Part shown: piece after piece, positions 35,157-42,964 of the stretch
How the letters are laid out: each line of letters starts with the position of its first letter
Numbering within the stretch: position 1 is the stretch's first letter
Translations under genes and position numbers: made by a program
Assembly (NCBI RefSeq): GCF_900107975.1
Contig: NZ_FNVF01000003.1
Coordinates: 315,155 to 379,154, forward strand
Direction of reading: 5' to 3'
Origin: Paenibacillus sp. UNC499MF
GTDB taxonomy: Bacteria > Bacillota > Bacilli > Paenibacillales > NBRC-103111
Length of the DNA: 64,000 nucleotides
Notes under the pieces: generated by a model
Seen by the model: the letters and a program-made list of their open reading frames with translations, nothing else
Told to the model about the DNA's origin: nothing
The model's database searches: none

Positions 35157-36449
35157 TTATTCCGCGCCGGACCGCTTCGGTTTAAGGCGGACGATTTTGT
35201 CGTCGTCTCCCGCCGGTTTCCCGCGCCCGTCCCGGTTGCTCGTCAGCAGATACAGAGAGCCGTCAGGGCCTTCCGTAACCGAGCGGAGCCGTCCGAAGCT
35301 GCCGTCGAACGCAGCCTCCGCCTTGGCCAGCTTGTAGCCGGGTACGGATGACGCCGCTCCGGAAGCCGGTGCGCCTTCCGGTTCGAGCGTAAACAGCAGC
35401 AGCTTCATCCCGCGCAGACCCGCGACGGCGAGCCGTCCCTGCCAGGGCCCTTGGCGGATGAACGTCATTCCCGAAGGCGCCCACGTGTCTCTGCCGCTGT
35501 GCAGAAGCGGCGGGATCAAGGGGCCGGCCGCCTCGGGCGAACCCGTTTCGTCCGCTTCGATCAGAGGCCAGCCGTAGTTTCCTCCGGGCACGATGACGTT
35601 CAGCTCGTCATGAGCCGACTGTCCGTGTTCGGAGCTTAGCAGCGCACCGTTTCGCGGGTCCCATGCCAGGCCCTGTGCGTTGCGGTGTCCCCAGGAGTAC
35701 ACGGGCGAACCTTGAAACGGATTGTCATCCGGAATCGAACCGTCCGGCTTTAGCCGCAAAATTTTGCCGCCGAGGCTGCTCTTGTCCTGAGCCAGGGGCG
35801 GATCATATTTCTCGCCCGTTGTGATGTAAAGCATGTTGTCGGGACCGAATTTGATCCGGCCGCCGTTGTGATTCTCCGCGCCCGGTATCCCGTCGATCAG
35901 CACACGGTCTATTCGCGCCTCGTCGCCTTGCAGCTTCAGCCGGAGCACCCGGTTCTTCGTTTCGCCTCCGTCTGAATACGTGTGATAAACGTACAGGTAG
36001 GAATTGACGGCGAAGCCGGGATCAAGCGCCAGACCAAGAAGGCCCCCTTCCCCGCTGCTGATAAAAGGGTCTTGCAGTTTCAAAAGCGGCTTTTCCTGCA
36101 GCTTGCCGTCCCGGATCATGCGAAGCTGGCCGGGCCGCTCCGTGAAGAATTGGCGCCCGTCCGGCGCGATAACCAGCTCCCAGGGCACATTAAGGCCGGA
36201 AGCCAAGATTTCCTGCGTATAGTCCGCCGCTTTCTGCTCTGTGAGCTTGGGCACGACGGGAGTATTCCGGGAGCCACTTTCCTGCGTGCTGCCGATGTTT
36301 GCCGGTCCGGGCGCTTCCGTGCCGGCAGAGCCTCCTACCGCGCCCCCTGTGGAAGCCGGCTTTCCTTCACACCCAGCCGTCATGACGGCTATCGCTGCCG
36401 CCGCCGTAAACAGAACGCTTTTAACGCGTGTTTGACCGATCTGCCGCAT
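35157..36449 (-). CDS. PQQ-type soluble aldose sugar dehydrogenase, lipoprotein
   Basis: 430-aa beta-propeller protein of the GDH-B/YliI (sugar dehydrogenase/sorbosone) family. The N-terminus is a lipoprotein signal with lipobox MTAGC, then a Thr/Gly-rich linker. Core motifs: SGLNVPWELVIAPDGRQFFT, GEGGLLGLALDPGF, ENHNGGRIKFGPDNMLYITT, SWGHRNAQGLAWDP and SSEHGQSAHDELNVI. It oxidises sugars outside the cell if PQQ is available; PQQ synthesis genes are not seen here. The gene is an addition relative to the B. subtilis order around mtrB-hbs. Confidence 0.88.
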   Translation of the reverse strand: MRQIGQTRVKSVLFTAAAAIAVMTAGCEGKPASTGGAVGGSAGTEAPGPANIGSTQESGSRNTPVVPKLTEQKAADYTQEILASGLNVPWELVIAPDGRQFFTERPGQLRMIRDGKLQEKPLLKLQDPFISSGEGGLLGLALDPGFAVNSYLYVYHTYSDGGETKNRVLRLKLQGDEARIDRVLIDGIPGAENHNGGRIKFGPDNMLYITTGEKYDPPLAQDKSSLGGKILRLKPDGSIPDDNPFQGSPVYSWGHRNAQGLAWDPRNGALLSSEHGQSAHDELNVIVPGGNYGWPLIEADETGSPEAAGPLIPPLLHSGRDTWAPSGMTFIRQGPWQGRLAVAGLRGMKLLLFTLEPEGAPASGAASSVPGYKLAKAEAAFDGSFGRLRSVTEGPDGSLYLLTSNRDGRGKPAGDDDKIVRLKPKRSGAE

Positions 36450-36582
36450 TTTCGTTTCCCTCCTGCGGATTCGTTGGATCTATCGTAACACAATTGGGCG
36501 TCCCTTCCAAAAAACGCTCACCGTCATGTACTGCCGTACACCGCTTACTGAGAGCTTCGCCCCCGCCGGAGGAAAAAGCATT

Positions 36583-36625
36583 AAAAAATGCTTCCGTCAG
36601 GAATTCATCCCGATCGAAAGCATTT
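36583..36625 (-). terminator. Terminator after tRNA-Pro
   Basis: Stem AAATGCTTCC / GAAAGCATTT, with one mismatch near the apex and a ~20-nt loop, then a T6 run on the minus strand. Confidence 0.75.
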
Positions 36626-36644
36626 GTGTTATGTATGGGTTTCA

Positions 36645-36721
36645 TGGTCGGAGTAGCGGGATTTGAACCCACGGCCTCACCCACCCCAAGGGTGCGCGCT
36701 ACCAGACTGCGCCATACCCCG
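36645..36721 (-). tRNA. tRNA-Pro (anticodon GGG)
   Basis: 77-nt cloverleaf with encoded CCA. The acceptor stem CGGGGTA pairs with TACTCCG (one G-U), D stem GCGC/GCGC, anticodon stem CACCC/GGGTG with loop TTGGGGT (anticodon GGG), and T arm GTGGG-TTCAAAT-CCCGC. It has its own strong promoter and a terminator. Confidence 0.95.
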
Positions 36722-36734
36722 ACGCCGTATCCCT

Positions 36735-36762
36735 ATTATACCGGATAATCGCAAGTTGTCAA
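36735..36762 (-). promoter_or_regulatory. tRNA-Pro promoter
   Basis: Perfect TTGACA (36757-36762) and TATAAT (36735-36740) with a 16-nt spacer, 14 nt before the tRNA 5' end. Confidence 0.85.
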
Positions 36763-36780
36763 TGCGGAAAAAAGGGGACA

Positions 36781-36815
36781 ATAAAAACTAAACCGCGCGC
36801 CCGGAGGCACACGGT
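36781..36815 (-). terminator. Terminator after hbs
   Basis: 10-bp stem ACCGTGTGCC / GGCGCGCGGT (two G-U pairs), 4-nt loop, then TTTAGTTTTT on the minus strand. Confidence 0.85.
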
Positions 36816-36845
36816 CTACACAAAATCCATATGTAAGAGAAGCGA

Positions 36846-37118
36846 TTATTGAATGCCGTCTCTCAGCGCTTTGCCAGGTTTGAAAGCAGGAATTTTGCTT
36901 GCAGGGATTTCGATTTCATCGCCTGTTTGCGGGTTGCGTCCTTTACGTGCGGAGCGCTCGCGAACTTCGAAGTTGCCGAAACCAACAAGCTGAACTTTGT
37001 CGCCCTGCTGAAGAGCTTCGGAAATTGCATCGAACACAGCGTCAACCGCTTTCGTCGCATCCTTCTTGGAAAGCTCGGAGGTCTCAGATACTTTAGCAAT
37101 CAGTTCGGATTTATTCAT
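36846..37118 (-). CDS. hbs: DNA-binding protein HU
   Basis: 90-aa histone-like protein that bends and compacts [23 protein letters not shown] begins the protein; the DNA-binding arm is [20 protein letters not shown] and [12 protein letters not shown] ends it. The start ATG at 37118 is 8 nt from GGAGG. A strong promoter at 37259-37287 gives a leader of about 130 nt with a GTTTCGTT/AACGAAAC helix and a GGGC-TTTT-GCCC hairpin. Confidence 0.97.
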   Translation of the reverse strand: MNKSELIAKVSETSELSKKDATKAVDAVFDAISEALQQGDKVQLVGFGNFEVRERSARKGRNPQTGDEIEIPASKIPAFKPGKALRDGIQ

Positions 37119-37258
37119 GCCTTTCACCTCCCTCCCAAAATATCTACTGTTTTACTTTCTGTTTTCACCGTTTCGTTAAAAAATATACATGAACCGGGCA
37201 AAAGCCCAAGCCCATCAACGAAAAACGAGTACCGAAGAAAACGAAACAAACTTATAGT

Positions 37259-37287
37259 AATATACGCTAGAGCTTATTTCAAGTCAA
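37259..37287 (-). promoter_or_regulatory. hbs promoter
   Basis: TTGACT (37282-37287), a 17-nt spacer and TATATT (37259-37264). Confidence 0.78.
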
Positions 37288-37311
37288 AGTCGCTGATTTT
37301 GTGGAAAATGC

Positions 37312-37365
37312 ACAAAAAAACAGGGAAATTCTTGGAGAACGTGAAGTTCTCTGAAGAATTCCCCC
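37312..37365 (-). terminator. Terminator after spoIVA
   Basis: Long stem GGGAATTCTT / AAGAATTTCCC plus GAGAAC/GTTCTC with a short loop, then seven T residues on the minus strand. Confidence 0.9.
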
Positions 37366-37399
37366 ATTGATAACGAAAGCACACGAAATGTCAAGCTGC

Positions 37400-38878
37400 T
37401 TATAAAATGATGGCGATGAGTCCGCCGGAGCCTTCGTTGATAATACGTCCGAGCGTTTCCTGGAGCTTATAGCGGGCATTATCCGGCATCATGGCAAGCT
37501 TACCTTGAATGCCTTCCCGTACGATGGAATGCAGAGAGCGGCCGAAAATATCGGACTCCCAAATTTTGAGCGGATTGTCCTCGAAATCCTGCATCAGGTA
37601 GCGTACAAGCTCCTCGCTCTGCTTCTCCGTTCCGATAATCGGGGAAAACTCCGACTCCACATCGACACGGATCATATGTATCGAAGGAGCCGTCGCCTTC
37701 AGCCTCACACCGAAGCGGGAGCCCTGTCGGATAAGCTCCGGCTCATCCAGCGCCATTTCCGCCAGCGTAGGCGGCGCGATGCCGTAACCGGTCGTTTTGA
37801 CCATTTCCAGCGCTTCGGCGAACTGGTCATATTCCCTCTTCGCATGAGTGAACTCCTGCATCAGCTGAAGCAGGTGATCCTTGCCGCGAATCTCCACGCC
37901 AACCACTTCGACCAAAATTTTATCGTACAGTTCATCCGGTGCGTACAGGTCGATCTCGGCCACACCCTGCCCCATGTTCATTCCCGCAAGGGCCGCCCTG
38001 TCGATGAACTCGTATTCGGAAAATTGTCCGACAACCCGCTCTACGTCGCGCAGACGCCGGATGTCCTGGACGGTATCGCGGACGGAATTTTCGAAATGCG
38101 TACGCAGCCAGTGCTTCTCCGGAAGCACCATCACCCAGCTCGGCAGGTTTACGTTCACTTCATGCACCGGAAATTCATACAGAACTTCACGGAGCACGCC
38201 GATCATCTCGTCTTCGCCCGCCGTCGCTACGCTCATCGTGACCACGGGGATGTCGTACTTGCTCTGCAGTTCGCTGCGGAGCTCCTGGGCCGGCTCGCTG
38301 TTCGGTTTTTGCGAGTTGATGACAACGATGAACGGCTTACCGACTTCTTTCAGCTCCGCGATGACTCTTTCTTCCGCCAGCACATAAGACGAACGCGGAA
38401 TATCTGAAATCGTCCCGTCGGTCGTCACGACGACCCCCAGTGTCGAATGCTCCTGAATGACTTTGCGCGTGCCGATTTCGGCCGCTTCCTGGAAGGGGAT
38501 CGGCTCGTCAAACCATGGCGTCGAAATCATCCGGGGACCGTTTTCATCCTCGTAGCCTTTCGCGCCTTCCACCGCATAGCCGACGCAATCGACCAGCCTG
38601 ACGTTGACGTTCAGCCCTTCCGCTACGGAAATCTGCACGGCGTTGTTCGGCACGAACTTCGGTTCGGTCGTCATAATCGTGCGCCCTGCCGCACTCTGCG
38701 GGAGCTCATCCGTGGCTCTGATGCGATCGGTTTCACTCTGGATGTTAGGCAGTACAACTGATTCCACGAAGCGTTTGATGAAGGTCGATTTTCCCGTACG
38801 GACCGCTCCAACGACCCCCAGGTAAATATCTCCTCCCGTTCGCTCAGCAATGTCCTTAAAGATATCCACTTTCTCCAA
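37400..38878 (-). CDS. spoIVA: Stage IV sporulation protein A (coat morphogenetic ATPase)
   Basis: Builds the basement layer of the spore coat on the outer forespore membrane by ATP-driven polymerisation. The 492-aa protein has the TRAFAC-like Walker A GVVGAVRTGKSTFIKRFVE near residues 22-40 and DIAERTGGDIYLG before it. The C-terminus GSGGLIAIIL is typical and needed for SpoVM contact. The start is TTG at 38878, 7 nt from AGGAGG. Two sigma-E-like promoters lie upstream, fitting mother-cell expression. Confidence 0.97.
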   Translation of the reverse strand: MEKVDIFKDIAERTGGDIYLGVVGAVRTGKSTFIKRFVESVVLPNIQSETDRIRATDELPQSAAGRTIMTTEPKFVPNNAVQISVAEGLNVNVRLVDCVGYAVEGAKGYEDENGPRMISTPWFDEPIPFQEAAEIGTRKVIQEHSTLGVVVTTDGTISDIPRSSYVLAEERVIAELKEVGKPFIVVINSQKPNSEPAQELRSELQSKYDIPVVTMSVATAGEDEMIGVLREVLYEFPVHEVNVNLPSWVMVLPEKHWLRTHFENSVRDTVQDIRRLRDVERVVGQFSEYEFIDRAALAGMNMGQGVAEIDLYAPDELYDKILVEVVGVEIRGKDHLLQLMQEFTHAKREYDQFAEALEMVKTTGYGIAPPTLAEMALDEPELIRQGSRFGVRLKATAPSIHMIRVDVESEFSPIIGTEKQSEELVRYLMQDFEDNPLKIWESDIFGRSLHSIVREGIQGKLAMMPDNARYKLQETLGRIINEGSGGLIAIIL

Positions 38879-38993
38879 GAGAATCCCTCCTACAGGTTGT
38901 TAAATGAAGCGAGAGCCACGATACGTTCTTCAGCCGGCCTTCCCTTTGCCATCCGTATGCGACATAACTCGTACATCATTTGGACTTGTAACA

Positions 38994-39021
38994 AATATAT
39001 GTGCCGGTCGTCGAAATATGC
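38994..39021 (-). promoter_or_regulatory. spoIVA proximal sigma-E-like promoter
   Basis: -35 GCATATT (39015-39021), a 13-nt spacer and -10 CATATATT (38994-39001). Consensus is KMATATT-N13/14-CATACAHT; one mismatch in the -10. Confidence 0.7.
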
Positions 39022-39041
39022 CTGGCAATAATCTCTGAAAA

Positions 39042-39070
39042 AATATATGAGCACCGGTACTCGAATATGC
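39042..39070 (-). promoter_or_regulatory. spoIVA distal sigma-E-like promoter
   Basis: -35 GCATATT (39064-39070), a 14-nt spacer and -10 CATATATT (39042-39049), the same hexamers as the proximal copy 48 bp away. Confidence 0.7.
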
Positions 39071-39080
39071 GCCGGACGCG

Positions 39081-39116
39081 AAAAACCCCTTTTCTCCATC
39101 GCGGAAAAAAGGGGGT
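39081..39116 (-). terminator. Terminator after yphF-like gene
   Basis: Stem of the ACCCC-CTTTT / AAAAGGGGT type with a GC-rich loop and a TTTTT tail on the minus strand. Confidence 0.65.
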
Positions 39117-39166
39117 CGGAAGTCCGTATAAGGTTTATAAAGCGCCTTGCAGGCTCTGCCCGCCGA

Positions 39167-39925
39167 CTATTTCAAGAAGGGGACAGGTTTGCTTGTCGCG
39201 CTGTCCCATTTGTACTCAAACGACATGACAGGAACGAAATAGGAGTCTTCCACCAGTAGAGGCAAGAGGTCCTGACCGTCCTTCAGCGCGGCCTGAAGCT
39301 GCTTGTCTCTGATCTTTTGAGCCAGATCGGGTGCATAATCAATCGCAACTTTGCCGGAGTCATGGACAAGGAAATTAATCAGGCTCTGACGGTTGTAGAC
39401 GCTTTTGATTTCGGGCGCCTTCATGCCGATTTTGCCGAAATCGACATACTTGAAGCCCGGGGAATAGGTCTCGCCGCCCGGAACGGCGCCGTTGTTTTTG
39501 CTGATATAGTCGTTTACTTTCTTCTGAATGTCGTCCGTGGTCCGGTAAGCCACCAGATCGAAAAGCTTTACTTTCGCCTTCGAATCGGGGTCTACGAGCA
39601 CATAAATAAAATCGCCGCCGCTCTCATAAGCATTGCCCGGGAGGTTCGACAAATAGCCGCTGTTTTTCAGCTTTTGAAAATCGATAACGTACTTTTCATA
39701 AAGCGGCGTGTCCATTTCGCTGTTCTTAATGGGGTAAACGCTTTTTTTGGTATGATACTCGTCGATGCTCTGCTGGACTACGGCAATAAACTCGCCGGGA
39801 TTCGTCTGATTTTCTTTGCGCATTTCTTTGGGATACATGCAGCCGCCAAGCAATGCCAGCGAAAACAAAGCGGCCAACAGCACCGTAAGACGCCCGGCAA
39901 GAGCGCCCTTTACGATATTCATCAT
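39167..39925 (-). CDS. yphF: YphF-like lipoprotein
   Basis: 252-aa lipoprotein: basic N-terminus, hydrophobic LTVLLAALFSLALLGG and lipobox LLGGC with Cys near residue 29. The mature part contains VVQQSIDEYHTKKSVYPIKN and YESGGDFIYVLVDPDSKAK. B. subtilis YphF is a lipoprotein in the same position upstream of spoIVA; assignment rests on position and overall similarity. Function is unknown. ATG at 39925 or the adjacent ATG at 39922 both follow AAAGGAG. Confidence 0.75.
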   Translation of the reverse strand: MMNIVKGALAGRLTVLLAALFSLALLGGCMYPKEMRKENQTNPGEFIAVVQQSIDEYHTKKSVYPIKNSEMDTPLYEKYVIDFQKLKNSGYLSNLPGNAYESGGDFIYVLVDPDSKAKVKLFDLVAYRTTDDIQKKVNDYISKNNGAVPGGETYSPGFKYVDFGKIGMKAPEIKSVYNRQSLINFLVHDSGKVAIDYAPDLAQKIRDKQLQAALKDGQDLLPLLVEDSYFVPVMSFEYKWDSATSKPVPFLK

Positions 39926-39973
39926 CGGTTCTCCTTTGGTTTCGTTTCTCCTGAATCACTGTGAGGATCGGAT

Positions 39974-40327
39974 CTATGGCCAGTCGTCCTCTTCCCGCTG
40001 TTTGGCTAGTTGAGCGCGTACAGCGGCTTTCAGCGGGTCTTCGGGGACGGTCACCGTCACATCGCCCGTAATCCGCGCCTGACAGGACAGGCGCAGGCCC
40101 TCCTGCAGCTGGCCGCCGAGCTTGAGCCGCTCGTTCTTGTTCGGCTCGGCCAGGCCGCTCTGGTCCCCGGCGTGCACTTTGCACATCAGGCAGGCAGCCT
40201 GCCCGCTGCACCGGGTGCGGATGTGCACGCCGGCCCGGCGCGCGGCATCCAGCAGAGTGGTATTCAAGCGGACGGAGGCGCTGCGGTTGTCCGGCATAAA
40301 CGTTACCTTCGGGTTGATCCGGTTCAT
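39974..40327 (-). CDS. 2Fe-2S ferredoxin-like protein
   Basis: 117-aa protein with a plant-type 2Fe-2S binding loop: CSGQAACLMC (Cys-x5-Cys-x2-Cys) near residue 40 and the fourth Cys in LSCQARI near residue 82. It is likely an electron carrier; partners are unknown. The start ATG at 40327 is 7 nt from GGAGG. A second, distinct ferredoxin lies at 41092, with a nucleotidyltransferase-like gene between. Confidence 0.83.
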   Translation of the reverse strand: MNRINPKVTFMPDNRSASVRLNTTLLDAARRAGVHIRTRCSGQAACLMCKVHAGDQSGLAEPNKNERLKLGGQLQEGLRLSCQARITGDVTVTVPEDPLKAAVRAQLAKQREEDDWP

Positions 40328-40445
40328 CTCTCGCCCTCCCTCTGTCTACAACATTTGCTTCCTTCTAAGCCGGTTCCCGTTACTTGGCTCAGCCGGGCCT
40401 CCGGTCCTGAGGCGAAGGCCGGAGCCGCGGAAACGGCACATACTT

Positions 40446-41081
40446 CTATAAGCCCGGAATTAGGCGCCTGACGGTCGACAGAGCGGGCTCTCCCCAGCTG
40501 TTTCGGGACAGGAGGTCCGTCAGGGCGGCTTCATACCGGCCCGGGCAGCCGTTGATCGTCTTCGCGATAGCCTCGTACCGATCGGGACGTTCACGCAGGA
40601 TGTTGAAGAGCAGTTCGTGCGCAAGCGGCATTAACGCCACACTTTCGCCTGCCAACTGCCGCAGCTCCGCGTACTTCTCCCTTAAGTAGGCCGCTTCGAC
40701 CGTGTACTGCGATCCCGCCGCGCACACTTTAAACCCGCCCACGAGCTCCACCTGAATGCCGCCGATGGCATAATGACTGAGCAGCGATTCGTAGATGCCC
40801 GTACGGTCCAGCTTCTGCTCATCGACGGCATACGGCTCCAGAATGCGGGCCGCAGCGGCAGCCTGATCCGTATCGACATACAGATCCAGATCCCGCGGCT
40901 GCGCTCCGATTTCCACGCCCTGCAGAGCCAGAGCACAGCTTCCGCCGATCAGCCAGCCGGTCCCGGTGCCGTTGAGCAGACGGGCCGCCTGCCTCATGCC
41001 CAGAACTAACGGTTCTTCCAGATGGAGGTTCCGAGAAGTTTCGTGCTCCGTCTGCCGCTCCGTTGATCGTTCGCTTTTCAT
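40446..41081 (-). CDS. Nucleotidyltransferase-like protein
   Basis: 211-aa protein with a nucleotidyltransferase core: WLIGGSCALALQGVEIGAQP followed by RDLDLYVD, i.e. a G-S motif and a D-x-D metal site, about residues 43-70. A third Asp/Glu may be in IQVELVGGF. The C-terminus is helical. It resembles the MNT/AbiEii-like fold, but no paired toxin or antitoxin partner gene is seen. The start ATG is 6 nt from AGGAGG. Substrate is unknown. Confidence 0.7.
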   Translation of the reverse strand: MKSERSTERQTEHETSRNLHLEEPLVLGMRQAARLLNGTGTGWLIGGSCALALQGVEIGAQPRDLDLYVDTDQAAAAARILEPYAVDEQKLDRTGIYESLLSHYAIGGIQVELVGGFKVCAAGSQYTVEAAYLREKYAELRQLAGESVALMPLAHELLFNILRERPDRYEAIAKTINGCPGRYEAALTDLLSRNSWGEPALSTVRRLIPGL

Positions 41082-41091
41082 GGCGGACCTC

Positions 41092-41385
41092 CTAGAAGTA
41101 AGGCTTGTGAGTAACGGAAACGTCGCCGGTCTCCTGAATCACAGCCTGACATCCGAGACGATAGCCCAGCTCGATTTCTTCGGGCTCCAAACGGTCAAGT
41201 TCCGCTTCCGTCGGCGGTGCGAGCCGCTCCCGGCCTTCTTTGACGAAGCATCGGCAGCGGGCGCAGGTTCCCCGCTTACAGGAATGTCCCCACTCGAGTT
41301 TATGTTTAAGGGCCAGCTCAAGTACGGTAAGCCCCGTCTCGCTTTCGACGGTCTTGTCCCCTTTTCTCGTACGCAGTGTAATCAT
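41092..41385 (-). CDS. 2Fe-2S ferredoxin
   Basis: 97-aa ferredoxin with CKRGTCARC (Cys-x4-Cys-x2-Cys) near residue 36 and the last Cys in YRLGCQAV near residue 79, the classical plant/adrenodoxin-like pattern. It ends 11 nt before the nucleotidyltransferase start, so both may share a transcript. The start ATG is 8 nt from GGGGG. Confidence 0.87.
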   Translation of the reverse strand: MITLRTRKGDKTVESETGLTVLELALKHKLEWGHSCKRGTCARCRCFVKEGRERLAPPTEAELDRLEPEEIELGYRLGCQAVIQETGDVSVTHKPYF

Positions 41386-41469
41386 GTATGTTTCCCCCTT
41401 TGTGTAAGCGATGCTGCTTCATTCCTAGGTTGATTATAGCATTCCAGCGGAAACTTTGTGAATCACGAG

Positions 41470-41510
41470 CAAAAGGACCGCGGTCTGCCTTTACGGCTTC
41501 CCACGGTCCC
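41470..41510 (-). terminator. Possible terminator after spoVIF
   Basis: GGACCG/CGGTCC-type stem with a long loop and a TTTT tail on the minus strand; weak. Confidence 0.4.
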
Positions 41511-41527
41511 CTCTGCAGGCGTTACCG

Positions 41528-41800
41528 CTATTGTTTCATGATGAGGTTCATCATCTGCTGCATGTTGTTGCCGTCCAGCTTGCTGCTTTTAACCGCTTGG
41601 ACGATTTCCCTTACCGTTTCTTCGGGGACGTTAATCCCGACAAGCTGGGAAACCTGCTTAATGAGCTGCCGCAGCTGCGCTTCATCCTGAACGGTTGACG
41701 GTTTCACACCGCTGGCCAGCTTCTGGATATCTTTCTCGGTTACGCTTTTACCCGTTTTTTTCTTAACGGCATTAAGAATGTCTTTCGGATTTTTAGGCAC
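41528..41800 (-). CDS. spoVIF: Stage VI sporulation protein F
   Basis: 90-aa helical protein resembling SpoVIF, a late mother-cell factor needed for coat assembly and stability in B. subtilis. Family-like segments: NAVKKKTGKSVTEKDIQKLA, LRQLIKQVSQLVG and IVQAVKSSKLDGNNM. The likely start is GTG at 41800, 7 nt from GGGAGG; an in-frame TTG at 41815 overlaps the SD. A sigma-K-like promoter lies at 41856-41883, fitting late mother-cell expression. Confidence 0.82.
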   Translation of the reverse strand: MPKNPKDILNAVKKKTGKSVTEKDIQKLASGVKPSTVQDEAQLRQLIKQVSQLVGINVPEETVREIVQAVKSSKLDGNNMQQMMNLIMKQ

Positions 41801-41855
41801 GCTGCCGCCTCCCAACCATATTGTCCGCTATAAGAAACTGGACTTGAATCTATGG

Positions 41856-41883
41856 TAGTGTATGAAGGCTCGGCAGGAATGGT
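41856..41883 (-). promoter_or_regulatory. Sigma-K-like promoter of spoVIF
   Basis: -10 CATACACTA (41856-41864) matches CATANNNTA fully, with AC 17 nt upstream (41882-41883), the sigma-K pattern. It lies about 55 nt before the spoVIF start and just past the end of gpsA. Confidence 0.6.
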
Positions 41884-41888
41884 GTAGG

Positions 41889-42929
41889 CTAAAGAATCCA
41901 TTTATCCGTCTGATTGGCGACCTCTTCGATCTCATGCGTACGGCCGCGGCCCATCAGATCCTCAACCGCCGCACGAGGGGTTTTGCCTTCGAACAGAACG
42001 TGGTGAAGTTCATTCGTAATAGGCATGGTGACGCCGTATTCCTGGGCAAGCGCATAGGCGGACTTCGTCGTTTTAACGCCTTCGACGACCATGCCCATCT
42101 TATCGAGAACCTGGTCCAGCGGTTCACCCTGCCCGAGAAGATAGCCCGCTTTCCAGTTGCGGCTGTGCGTACTGGTACAGGTGACAACCAGGTCGCCGAT
42201 TCCCGCAAGGCCAGCGAAAGTCATCGGGTTGGCTCCCATCTCCGCGCCGAGGCGCGCGATTTCGGCGAGCCCCCGGGTTAAGAGAGCCGCCTTCGCGTTG
42301 TCGCCGAACCGGAGACCGTCGGAGAGCCCCGCGCCGAGAGCGATGATATTTTTGAGCGCCCCGCCCACTTCGACTCCCGTTACGTCCGGGTTCGTGTAGA
42401 CGCGGAAATACGAATTGATGAACAGATCCTGAGCCGCTTCGGCCGCTTCGATCGTCGGAGACGCGACGACGACGGTCGTCGGGCATTCCCGGATCACTTC
42501 TTCCGCATGACTCGGTCCCGACAGAACGACGATTCGTCCCGGATCACACTGCGGGAGCTCCTCGGCCAGTACGGTGGTCATCCTTTTGAGCGTGAGCGAT
42601 TCAAAGCCTTTGGTCGCGTGAATCACAAGCGTGTCCGGGCTTAAGAATTCCCTCACTTGAGACGCCACCTCGCGCATTCCGGCGGACGGCACTACGAATA
42701 TGACGGCGTCCTTGTTTTCAACCGCTTCGCGAATCGATGTAGTCGCACGGATGCGGGGGGACAGCGCGATGTCCTTCAAATAACGGCTGTTGGTATGTAA
42801 AGTGTTGATCTCTTCCGCCTGTCCGGCGTTTCTCGTCCAAATCGTTACGTCCAGATCGTTGGCGGCCAGTACGGAGGCAAGAGCCGTTCCCCAGCTTCCC
42901 GCTACCAGTACGGATACGTGTTTAGTCAT
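41889..42929 (-). CDS. gpsA: NAD(P)H-dependent glycerol-3-phosphate dehydrogenase
   Basis: Makes glycerol-3-phosphate for phospholipids. The 346-aa protein has the nucleotide loop VLVAGSWGTALA, with Val where the first Gly of GAGSWG usually sits, VIHATKGFE, VLSGPSHAEEV with the catalytic Lys region GALKNIIALGAGL, and GLAGIGDLVVTC. The start ATG at 42929 is 6 nt from AGGGAG. plsY, which uses its product, lies just upstream, as does der. Confidence 0.95.
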   Translation of the reverse strand: MTKHVSVLVAGSWGTALASVLAANDLDVTIWTRNAGQAEEINTLHTNSRYLKDIALSPRIRATTSIREAVENKDAVIFVVPSAGMREVASQVREFLSPDTLVIHATKGFESLTLKRMTTVLAEELPQCDPGRIVVLSGPSHAEEVIRECPTTVVVASPTIEAAEAAQDLFINSYFRVYTNPDVTGVEVGGALKNIIALGAGLSDGLRFGDNAKAALLTRGLAEIARLGAEMGANPMTFAGLAGIGDLVVTCTSTHSRNWKAGYLLGQGEPLDQVLDKMGMVVEGVKTTKSAYALAQEYGVTMPITNELHHVLFEGKTPRAAVEDLMGRGRTHEIEEVANQTDKWIL

Positions 42930-42964
42930 GGCTGTCTCCCTTCTAAGCCGATTCATCGAGCAGG

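Noticed and set aside
37128-37258. Structured hbs leader as a riboswitch
   Set aside because: Only simple hairpins are seen; no known riboswitch core and no terminator before the gene.
38890-39099. 69-codon frame upstream of spoIVA
   Set aside because: It overlaps both sigma-E-like promoters and a terminator and has no clear SD.
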